Shown in pieces: positions 1 to 10,800 of a stretch of DNA of 64,000 nucleotides (the stretch's first letter is position 1; every line of letters starts with the position of its first letter). The DNA comes from Otatea glauca. Lineage: Eukaryota > Streptophyta > Magnoliopsida > Poales > Poaceae. Location: NCBI GenBank assembly GCA_036346275.1, contig CM070723.1, positions 7,130,001-7,194,000 of the forward strand, in the 5' to 3' direction. The position numbers were made by a program, and so were the translations under genes. Below the pieces are notes generated by a model. The model made no database searches, had not been told where the DNA came from, and worked only from the letters and a program-made list of their open reading frames with translations.

Positions 1-659
1 TGCATTAATTGAAATCAAGACCAATAGAAACTCATTGCTATATATGGATCTATGCCCGTGAGTACCTATCGGGTTCGGGCGCGGGCACAGATCTGTGCCC
101 GTTAAGCTTAGTGTGTTTGAATGGATATACTGTGTTCGGATTCGGGTGATGGATCCACGGCAGGTGTATTCGGAGGTACCTACCCGATTGGTATCCCTAC
201 TAAAGAACCAGACTAGATTACCATTTACCAGAGTGCCTGTACGTTACACACACACAAAAAAGTGAGAAACCAAAGGTCAAAGCAGTTTGTGGTGTAAGAA
301 ATTAAATGGCAGGGTTGGTGAATGCCTCGATTGTGGATTTGTGAAAGCAACAAAAACAGCTCTGATTAAACGAATGGAAGACATGAAGATGGTAATGTGA
401 TAATATCGACATAAAACTAGTAGTCTAGAAGGCAAAGATAGGGACATGTTTAGGAGGGCAGAGTGTCCAAAGAGATTGATCATGCTTCCTTCTTAGAAAA
501 AAATAAAAAATTATTTCATCTTTCTTATGGAAGTGCAACGAGTCCTTCTCTAATCAAAATAATCTCAAAATATTAAAACTTATTGGAAATTGCTAGCTAG
601 TACTCGATTTTTTCTTGGATTTCACATTCCAATTTCTCACCATAGGATTTTGCCTTGAG
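1..659. other. Intergenic; probable DNA-transposon remnant near 45-210
   Basis: No gene is supported here. Bases about 45-210 are rich in repeated GGGTTCGGG/GTACCTACC/GATCTGTGCCCG words and end in a GGTATCCCTAC-type terminus. This resembles the subterminal region of grass hAT-like elements, but only one end is visible. The remainder is AT-rich and featureless. Confidence 0.3.
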
Positions 660-1330
660 ATTTGTTCTCCACCTCCTTCTCCAGCTCTGGCAGTGGCTCC
701 GACGGGTTAGGGTTCAGGTCCGAGTTGGGTCCACTAGGGCCCCCAGATTTAGAGGGAGGTGGTAGACGACGAGGCGGTGGTGGCGGCACGTGCCTCGGCT
801 GCGAGCTAGAAGAGGGCGATGGTTGGTGGAAGTCGACGAGCGTGATGAGGACGAATTGTTAGGAGGCGGTGGGAGGCGATGGCGACGGCGCTGCTGGAGA
901 CAAGGAAGGAAGGTGGGTGGCATGAGGGAGCTTGACGAAGCGAGTTTTGAGGGAGGTCGGGGTGGTGGGGTAGGCCGAAAGAGGGCACTGGGCGATAGAA
1001 GTTGGCAGGCACGACAAGGACGAGTGGTTAGGAGGCCGCAACGGATCCAGTAGCGGTAGCCGTTGAAGAAGAGGAAGGAGGGCGGTGGTAGGGGAGCTCA
1101 CCAGAGTGGAGGAAGGTGGGTGGCATGGGGGAGCTCGCTGGAGCGGGGGAGAGAGGTGGCGGTGGCGACGGGGGAGGGAGGCGATGACCGGTAGCTTGCT
1201 GGCGGGCATTGCTGACGCCAGGGATAGGGACAACGAGGTGGCAGGTGTGGGGCGGCAGTGGCGGCTAGGTTCAGAGGAAGGGGTTGGGTGGATTTTATAT
1301 GATTTTAGAGGGGAGATGATATTTTATACT
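660..1330. repeat. Purine-rich GC segment with internal direct repeat
   Basis: This stretch is dominated by GGAGG/GGTGG words on the plus strand, so open frames occur on both strands without any recognisable protein. A phrase close to GGAAGGTGGGTGGCATG, followed by a GGGAGCT word, occurs near 905 and again near 1110. This indicates an old partial tandem duplication of about 200 bp. I found no coding evidence such as splice signals or family motifs. Confidence 0.4.
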
Positions 1331-1406
1331 CACATGTGATCTGAACACCTTCCTATATACATGTGCGTGTGTGTCAGAAACTAACGTTCAGATGGATTGA
1401 TGTTTT

Positions 1407-2534
1407 TAGGGGTGGGCATTCGGTTTTTTCGGTTAAAAATAATTTGGTTTTTGGAAACTGGCTACCAGAATTCTCAGACAAAAATTAAAAATCGAATCGA
1501 TTTAACTAAAAAAAATCAATTCGGTTAATTCGGTTTTTCGGTTAACCGCATTCAACCAAAGCCGCACAAACATCTCGATCCCCCTTTGCTGCAGTGCGGC
1601 TCTCACTCTGCTCACCTCCAACGCCGCCTTCTCCTCGCCGAAATCCTCCTCCTCTGAGTCCTCTCTGCTACCATCCTCTCCTCAGCGGTGGACTCCAGTG
1701 GGTCCACCGCCGAGGACCCCGTCAACGAACAGGTGGTCGAGGGCGGCCACGAAAGCGAGCTGGAGCTGAATGTGGAGGCGCACTTCGCGAGCTTCGTCGG
1801 GTGGTTCGGCAAGTTGTACAGGGACTCCGACATGTCTCCATGGACGAACACAGCACGAGAAGTAGTAGCTGGAGGAGGGGAGGAGATGCTTACGAGTTGA
1901 GCATGCTATGCGTCTTGAAGCACTCCTCGAGCATGGTGGCCAAGTCCTTGGATAGCCGCAAGTTCTTGTGGCCGCCAGAGGTGTCCTCGTTGTCCTCCTC
2001 ATTGCTCCCGGCCACGGCGCCGGCACGTACCCCGGATCCCGTCTGCTCCAGTCTCTAGCTCCCTCTTTCTGCTAGCGCTGGAGAGTGCGATAGCGCTATC
2101 GGGCAAGGTCGATGTCCTCCCTGGACCTCCGCCACCCCTGCCGCGCCGACGATGGGGATGGGGTTGAGCACGGCATTCCAGGGGGACGCCGGGAAGGAGG
2201 TGGTGGTTGTGGAAGACGAGCCTGAGGAGATTGCGGTGATTGCCGGATTGGGGAATGGGGTGATTGGATTTGGAGATGGCGTACTGTGTGGGGGAATGGG
2301 GGATTCATGATCAGGAACTGTGAATGCTAATTGGATCTAGGTGGGGATTGAGAATTCGGGGAACATACCGATACTTCTATTCGGTATTCGGTTTCCGGAA
2401 CCAAAAAAACGAACAAAAAAACAGAATAATATTAAAATAAAAACCGAACCATAAACCGAAAACCGATATTTTTAGTTAATTCGGTTCGATTTGATTCTTT
2501 TATTCGGTTTCGGTTAAAAAATACCGATCCCTAT
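1407..2534. mobile_element. Non-autonomous hAT-like element with CGGTTT-rich ends
   Basis: Both ends carry many copies of a (T)TCGGTT word, plus-sense at the left and mixed at the right. The left terminus reads TAGGGGTGGGCATTCGGT. The right terminus, read inward on the minus strand, reads TAGGGATCGGTATTTTT. Eight-bp flanks GATGTTTT and AATCTTTT match at 6 of 8, a decayed hAT-type TSD. The centre (about 1590-2330) is GC-rich, has no transposase, and may be captured host DNA. The boundaries are approximate. Confidence 0.5.
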
Positions 2535-2960
2535 AATCTTTTATAGGACTGTGCAGTTTGGAGAATTCAGCAGCAAAGGGAGTGGCGCAAGCTCGGCGCA
2601 GAGGGTGCCGTGGTCGCGGGTGCTCACCTACGGCGAGACGCGGCCGTTTCTCAGCCGGCACTTCATCAATGGCGAGCTATGGCTTAGACTGTAGACCCTT
2701 GCAATTCTTCAGGTTGTTTTCTCTTCATTGTTGCAGATAATGTACCTAGTAGCCTAGTTTCCAATGCCATGTACGGTGTACCTTTGTAACAAACTTGACA
2801 CCTCCATATCTAGTAAAAGGACATTTGTTAGCCCTTGTCAATCACAGCGGCCAAGAGTTTGCATGGGTGAAGGTACGAGGCAAATAGGCATGCATCATGT
2901 GACATGCTCATGTCAGGGACACCAGGCCTAACATAACAGAGAATGATGTGATCGTGGGAA
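2535..2960. other. Intergenic spacer
   Basis: No supported gene. Open frames are short and show no family motif. The GC-rich patch near 2565-2665 looks like degraded coding or transposon DNA, but I cannot identify it. Confidence 0.3.
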
Positions 2961-2969
2961 GGCATTGGC

Positions 2970-4311
2970 CTTTTTTTTTATTTCTGTACTTACCGTCTCG
3001 CTATAATTTTTTTCCAAACATGATCTTCCTCGTGATAAATTCGAAATTCCGTGGGCAGCAAACGTTGAATTTTAAACCAGCGTCCGGCAAGTGGTGATTT
3101 TTTTTTCATTTTTTTTCCGCGGCCAGGGACCGTTGGAATCGGCTGTATTGATATTTTTTTCTCCTTTTATTTCAGCGGCAGGCGACCACTGGATTCAGCC
3201 GTGGGAAAATTTTCAAGTGGTCAGCGGCCAGTTGAAAATTGGCGGGGCCGACGACCACTTGAAAATTGGCGGGCTTTTTTTTTCTTCTTTTTTTAACTGG
3301 AAAATTTTCAAGTGGCTGACGACCGCTTGAAAATTGGTTAATTAACTAATTAATTAGTCATGCGTGCAAACCAACAATGGGCCGATATTAATTTGATTTT
3401 TTTTGCTTTACTGGACGGCTGGCTCTATTTTTGTTCTGTATATGGCCCTTGTCGTGACGACTTTTTGAAAATAGCATTATCAATTCGTGAAGAATTTTGT
3501 ACTGAACCGGCCGCCTGGCTCTTTTTTTTCCCGTATGTGGCCCTCGTTGTGATGAATTTTTGAAAATAGTCCTATCCACACGAATTTGTCGTATTGAAAG
3601 CTAACGCCATGCAAGACGCACACTAGGTGGCCTGCCCATTGCCACCGGTGAAAGATTTTCAGATTGGGCCCTTCTTTGGATGTTATTTCAGGAAATAGCC
3701 CCCGACGCTCAAATTTTTAACTCCTTTTAATTTTTAATTCCTTTTTAAATAGAGTAGCGAGCGGAATTTTCAGATAAAAATGACTACCACGGAAAATATG
3801 CGGTGAAATATATTTTTACTAACTGCAGTGTTAATTTTATAATCGAATTTTGTTCGTAACCACCAATGAATAGTATGTAAAATGGTTTAGTGAGAAATTC
3901 GTGTGGACAGGGCTATTTTCGAAAATTTGTCGCGGCGACGAGGTCCACATACGGGAAAAAAAATAGAGCGAGGCGGTCGATACAGTACAAAACTCTTTAC
4001 TAATTGATAATGCTATTTTCGAAAATTCATCATGACAAAGGCCATATACGAAACAAAAATAGAGCTGAATACAGTGATCGCCTACTGCTGAAATAAAAGG
4101 AGAAAAAAAATAGCAGCACAGTCGATTCCAACAGTCTTTGGCTGCGGGAAAAAATGAAAAAAAACAACAACGCTCACCAGCCGCTGGTTTAAGATTCCAC
4201 GCTTGCTACCAGTGGAATTTCGATTACAGAGGTCTAGATTCGTAAATTCATCGCGAGGAAAATTATGTTCGGAAAAAATTATAGCAAGGCAGCCAGTACA
4301 TTAAAAAATTC
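2970..4311. mobile_element. Fold-back MULE (non-autonomous) with exact 9-bp TSD
   Basis: The element is flanked by perfect 9-bp copies of GGCATTGGC (2961-2969 and 4312-4320). Its arms are long inverted repeats. About 2975-3180 pairs with about 4080-4310, sharing an AAATAAAAGGAGAAAAAAAA-type stretch and CGCTGGTTTAA. A second inner arm, about 3410-3600, pairs with about 3890-4070, sharing CACGAATTTGTCG-like and ATATGGCCCTTGTC-like words. The right end read inward starts GAATTTTTTAA, like the ends of the larger MULEs further along. No transposase is present. It lies about 570 bp beyond the stop codon of the BAH-Agenet gene. Confidence 0.8.
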
Positions 4312-4560
4312 GGCATTGGCACCCTGTAGTCCAGTACAATTTTTGACTTCAGATCGAGGATGCCATAAATAGATGGTACAGAATTTGGGCGAGAAAAATG
4401 CACTCATTTTGCAACTTCTTCAGATCAACATGCGCAGCTTCAGTTCATAGGATGCTAACGATAGCAACCAGATCAGTGAACTGCTAAAATCATTGCAGAG
4501 TTTCAATGCAGACCCACAATTCTAGCACAAGCAAACTTGGACAAGAACGATATTCTCAAA

Positions 4561-4644
4561 CAGACGAACTTGTGCAATTGGGAATAACAGAGCAGATGAA
4601 CTTGTGCAACTGGGAATAACAGAGCAGACGAACTTGTGCAACTG
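4561..4644. repeat. 32-bp tandem repeat, about 2.6 copies
   Basis: The unit begins CAGAYGAACTTGTGCAAYTG and is followed by GGAATAACAGAG. Copies start at 4561, 4593 and 4625, the last one partial. It lies in the probable 3' untranslated region of the minus-strand BAH-Agenet gene. Confidence 0.85.
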
Positions 4645-4883
4645 CAAAGATCAATCAGACAGCTATACAATGTGACTGGGAAAGGTAACATTTAGTTTGC
4701 AATCCGTGTATCTGGTGACAAATAAGACAGCTAGCAACGAAATACAGAAACTACGAAAAATGCGTGTATGAAAAGAGACTACGATACTCTGATACCACCA
4801 ACCTAGTAAAACCCCTCCACTGGGGTCTCATTACCTATCTATAGCTATTTACATAAGTCTAATGAGGTTGAGCTTCCCAAACT

Positions 4884-7800
4884 TCATGACTTGCCAACAT
4901 CTACGCCTAATTCCCCATCCCAGTCCTGTTCAGCATCATCGTCCCTAGGCCGCTTCCCTAGAATTGTTTGCTTCTCATCCTCTGCAAAAGCAGAGGCCTT
5001 ACCAGTCAAACTAACCTCAGTTTGCTTATCAGCTCCTGTTTGTTTATCTCCGCTGGAGTTTGCTTGCACAGCTGCAAGCTCTTGGTCAGACATTGCATAA
5101 CTGCCACAGTCTAGCCCCACAGCAGATGTCATGTTATCAGGTTGCCTTGTTCCGACACCAACCGAAGGTATTCTTGACAACACGTCTGGCTTCGTTTCAA
5201 TATCTACCCAGCGGTTCTTGACCCAATCTTTTGAAATTCTTACATTCTTTAGCTGGCACACCCGAAAAAAGTTTTCACCTGGAAAAATAATAGACGTGTC
5301 AGCATCTTCCTTTTGTTACAACTTACAAAAGTAACTTGAAGCAGAAATATAATGGAAGAAACATAGGGTCATTGGTAGAAGAAGAGACACATTGTTGCTG
5401 GTTTCTATCCCAAAAAGATCAAATGTATCTAATTTCACACATACTGGAGCTATTAAGTTTTCAATGTTTTCTCCATGTTAGTATGTATCAGGTGAGGTTA
5501 TTAGTACACAGGCTAGGTGCACCCCATGTAATAACACTTCAGTAAGTTAGGGTATTCCCGTAGTGGGATAAATGTCTTATGTAAATCTCAGAGGGTAGCC
5601 TAATTTTGGCATTGCTTGTTTTTTTCCTTTAAAGTCCAGCCATGGTGTCAAAATATGGCAGGAGTATTAGTAATTTTCAAAGTTGTTATTAAAATCTGGG
5701 TGTTGCAAATGCTATTACATAATACATCGGTGTGGTAGGTAGACATCCAACTTGGAGTATTGTGTGATAGTCCACAGCAGTTTCCTGTGGCGTTCAATGA
5801 GACAATGGTGCTTGCATCTATATGCCATGCATCTTTTAGTTTGTCTTTCCATTTCCTATTTCCATTGAAATTTTGGTTTTTGCTGCTATTCTTTTACTAA
5901 TGTTTACTCAGCAGCTTCAAATTGCTTTGACAAAGTGGCTACATATTTGTATTTCATCTAATAATATTTTGAGACGTTATTGTTGATAATATAAGACTGC
6001 TGAATTGTGAATCTTCTATAGAAGTCGAATCCCTCTCTTATGTTATCGTCACATCTTGTTTGGTTGCAGATGAGGAGTGCATGGTATTGATACTCTGTTC
6101 TGCATTGGATAGCCATAAATTTTGAGGTACATCATAGAATTTAAATGTATAAGACTTTTGCTTTAGTTAAGGTGTGAATAAATATTGACTTCCTAGAAGT
6201 CTCTTGATACGTCATCATCTATCTTATGTCATAGAATTGATTGAAAATGTCTGGAAGCAATCCATTATATGGACAAGGAAGGTTATCTTGGTAATCGATG
6301 TGATAGAATATGATTATTCATATATCACAGCACATTACACAATAGATTTAAAGTACATAAAAGCGTACTGATATTATCCATATATCACAGCACATTACAG
6401 AATAGATTTAAAATACATAAAAGCGTACTAAGATTATCCATATATCACAGCACATTACATAATAGATTTAAGGTACATAAAAGCGTACTAAGTTCAAAAT
6501 AGATATGTCCTACAACTTGAGATTTTAGACATAGCAGAAAACGACACAAACGGCACCTCGTACATGAACCATCTAGATTTTACTGTCTTAACTTGCACAT
6601 TAGACAATCATTTTATCAAGGCAACTTTTGTTTTTCATAGGGACAGAGGGCAGAATGGAAAACATCATTTCAGCAAAGAAAAGCACCTGGAAAATATATT
6701 TGCAGGCTAGCAGCTGAAATGTTGTCTGCACTGACTACAGCTCCTTCCCACCAGCCACTAAATTGCCAGACATCAACTGCAGTTCCAGGTAAAAGAGCAA
6801 TACCATCAACCAAACTATTTTCTTGAGGACGTGGTCTAATTCTGGGCCGGTCTAGGCATCTCAGAACCAGTTTATCAGGAAGAGCCAATGTAGAGGCAGG
6901 TACCCACTCCTACACAGAAGCATAGAAAAAGATTTATTGACATGGCAAGAAATAACCTCAACCTTGATATCAAAGAATATGTGTTATGCAGGCACAATAG
7001 AATAGATCATGACATTAAGCAAAAAAAGGAGTAACAAAATGCCAAATTTTATGATGTATTTTTCCTTTATCAAATGCATAATCCAGCTTAAATTCCATAC
7101 TAAGATCAGTAGTCATACCTCCAATCTTCCACAATCATCAGCATTTTGGAGATCATCGTATTGAACCTTCAGTTTGTTATGATTAGTACATGACTTCAGA
7201 ACCGTACACCTGAACCAGCAGCCTACAATGCCACTGTCCTGAGACAAGACCTCTATTCTGTCACCAACATTGTAGGTTGGCATTGGCTGATTCTGGGGCC
7301 CTATAAACTTGACCGAGAGATGTTTTCCAGGAGATTGCTTATTACTTAGCTTCTCATAAGATGGTATGGAGTCTGCTTGTGGGCCTCGACATATTTTGGT
7401 ACCCAAACATTTTGAATAAAGCCTCTCAAACTGCTTCAAAAACTTAGTCTTCCCAGGTGTCCAATGTTCGACTACCTTGATGATATCAGAACCATCCTTT
7501 TCTTGTTCAGGTGAAACTTTTAAGGACAAAACAGCAGCTTGACTAAAATATCCACGTAATGTTCTCAAGTCAAAATGCTTAAATTTATTTTTACTGTACT
7601 GACGAAAGCAGAAACGGATCCCCACCAAAGAAGAATTTGGCAATGCATCGGCACATTTTTCATAATGATCAGGAGTTAAAACAGTTGCAATATCATCAAC
7701 ACACTCCACACTGATTACTTGAGAATAAGGAGTGATGAAAACTTCGCAAGGATGAGGAGGAGGAGGAGGTATAACACAAGCAAATTCCTGGTTTTGATGA

Positions 7801-10800
7801 AACCATCGAACTTTAGCCTTCTTCAGTCCCTTCTTATCTTCATACATATCTTCCAAGTATGCAAGATACCGATTTTCCTCCTCCGACATGACAAGCACAA
7901 ACGAGTGGGTCTGCAAAATGAGATGCTGTAACATTCCAAAAAATACTATGGGTAATAAGGTATATACACACAGTCATGACGAAACTTACAGATATTGTGG
8001 TTCCATTATGACAAAAAGCTTGATAGTGGCGAAGCTGCTTGCCACAAGTCCAGAACGAACCAGACCACATTATGTCTGAGCTGCAGGCTTTCCCCTAACA
8101 ACATAATTGAGAAAATTATAAATATGCTCACAAAAGATGAAGAGAAACCATACGCAAAAGTTATAAGTGGTTGCTTACCAGATTGTGACACATAAAGCTA
8201 CCAGTCTCACGGTATCCATCTAATCCTATGTCATTACCCATACGAGGTCCAAAATTTGAAAATTCTGAAATGAGCAATAAGTTATTACTAATAACTAAAA
8301 ACAAAAGAATGCCACCAATTAAAACAAAATAGTACAGATATTGATCATACAAGTTATATGCTGAACAGGAATAACCTGACAGTTAATTAACACTATGTGG
8401 TAAGAAAGGCAACCAAGAAAAGAATAAGTATACAGAGGATATTTATCACTAAAAAGTTATTCAATAAAAAACTTGAACAAGGAATTGGTCCAGTTTAAGC
8501 TTCTCTCAAAAACCATCAATATGAAGAAGCCAAGCAGCCCATAAAGGCCCTGTATGTTTGGGTTTTTTTTCTCCAGTTTAAAAGCCAAAAAAGTCAAAAA
8601 GCCTAAACAAAGGGGTGACTTTTTAACTAGTCTTTTTCAAAAGCTATAAGCCTCCATATAACTAAAAGCCACCAGAGAGGTGCTTTTTTGGTTTAGTGAG
8701 ATTGTTTTTAAACCAATGCCACTAAAGTTGGGATAAAATTAATCACCTCTACCACATATAAAAGCGGACTGCTTTTAAGCCACTTAACCCAAAAAGTTGG
8801 CTTTAAGCCATATACCAAAAAAACCTAAGCCCAAACAAACAGGACCAAAGAGCCATTGTTGTTCCTAGAAGAATAGAGTTGGTTACGGCTTGAAGCCCTG
8901 GACTTGGTGGTGTGACTTGGCTTTCACCTGTTCAACTTGCAAGCCAAGCCCAATGTTACTTTTTTATCAATAGACCAGGCAGGACCAGCCCCAAATCAGA
9001 GGAAAGGGGCTTTTCTCAGGCCTAAATTAGACAAAACTAGAGGAGAGGTATGCAAATTTTACTTTGGAATTATGCCACTAATAGACCTTTTTTTCCTAAC
9101 CAAAACTTACAAACCAAAATTTTTCATTTTGGGATAATTCATATTATACCACTCAAAAGATTGACAACCGCCGGAATACCACTCCAAAGATTTCTCTTCA
9201 GAGAATACCACTCCAAACATGTTTGGTTCCGCACCCATTTCCACTCTTTTTCCCCTTTTAAAATCATTTTGCACCTTTTAACAAGCGCGAAAAGACATAT
9301 TTGCCCCCGCGCTTAGCAATAAGGTACTTGTATTATTATGTTGAGTAGTCATATGTTAAGTGTTGCCTAATAATACCTCCTACTAATCCTGGAAGGATTC
9401 CTGCCTCCTCCTTGCTTTGAGCCGTTGGAGAGCCGGCTCGGCTCGCGGCTCGAGCCGAGCCGGCCGAAAAAAATTACATCCGGGTCCTTTTCCGGAAAAA
9501 AATTTACATATAGGTCCTTTTTCCGGAAAAAAATACGATTAGGTCCTTTTTTCGAGAAAATAATATATATTATGTCTAGGTCCTTTATGCGTTTTTAAGG
9601 CTTGCGCTCGGGTCCTTTTACCAAAAAACAGAATTACGATTAGGTCCTTTTCGAAGAAAAAAACATTCAGGTCCCTTTTTTTTGGAAAAAATATACATCG
9701 CATTTAGATCCTTGTTGCGTTTTTCTAGCATTACGTTTAAGCCCTTTTGCGGAAAACACAAAATCCTTTTTAGTCCTTTTCGCGCGTTTTCTCGATTTAC
9801 TCGTGTGTGGAGCGTCGATCGCGCGTTTTCTCACGTGGAGAGCGGCGCCCGCGGCGTGGCACGCCGCGTATAAGTTTCTAGTATCTACTATTCTATAGGA
9901 TTTAGTATGCCCTTATTGCCCTCTGCTTCCCTGACTCTGGAACCTATGTTAGTAGAACGTTAATCAGTTATGTGTTTCTAAGCATGTGTTATGTTGGAAG
10001 GTGATCCCCTCATACCCTGCCGAGCGCGGGGTGTTGCGGGGAATCCCCTCATACCCCGCCTAGCGCGAGGTGCCACAGGAGATCCCCTCATATCCCGTGG
10101 ACTCTCTGAGGGGAGGTCCCTACATACCCCGCAGAGACTCCAAAGGGGTACATGGTATGGGGTGTTGAGGGAGACCCCCTCGTACCCCGCGGACTCTCTA
10201 AAGGGGGTACTCAGAGTGGTCTCCAGTCCTCAAAGGGGCCCTGCCTAGCCTCTCCATCCATAGGGGACATGGTGGAACGCCCGATTTAAGAGGGCACACC
10301 CTCCAAGCGCCTATGGAGATGTGTAGGCACCCTCGTACTACTTGGGGCCAACTGTTGAGTGGGGCCACTCAGTCCTCTGTGGGACCTCGGAGTTAGAGGC
10401 CTACCCCCGCGGAACGATAACGTGGGATCCACTACCACCTTCACGGAATGACAAGGATACCCACGCTCAAGACACCCTTCTAGGGGTAGGGTAGTATTTG
10501 TACAACGGGCTGAGCACCAATAAAAGCTCATTGTAACGCTTGTAACTTGAACTCTCATTGAATACAAGACATGCAACTGGTGTGCCCTTGGGGAGCCCAC
10601 ACCAGGAGGTACCCCTCTACTCCCCCTTGGAAGCGCACCGACAGGAGTAGGGCGTCTACCTTAGCGTCCGAACCTATATAAACCCTTAAGTCAACCCTCT
10701 CTCTTGTGGATGGCGGCCCGTGAAACGGCCGGCATCCGCCCTTACTCTCGTGTCTCGTTTCTCTACATACGACATGTTATGTTATAGATTATTAGAATCC

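Noticed and set aside
9992..10774. CCCCTCATACCCCG repeats considered as a CRISPR-like or regulatory array
   Set aside because: Units are irregular and imperfect, and the segment is bounded by TG..CA ends and a 5-bp TSD, so it is a solo LTR in a plant genome.
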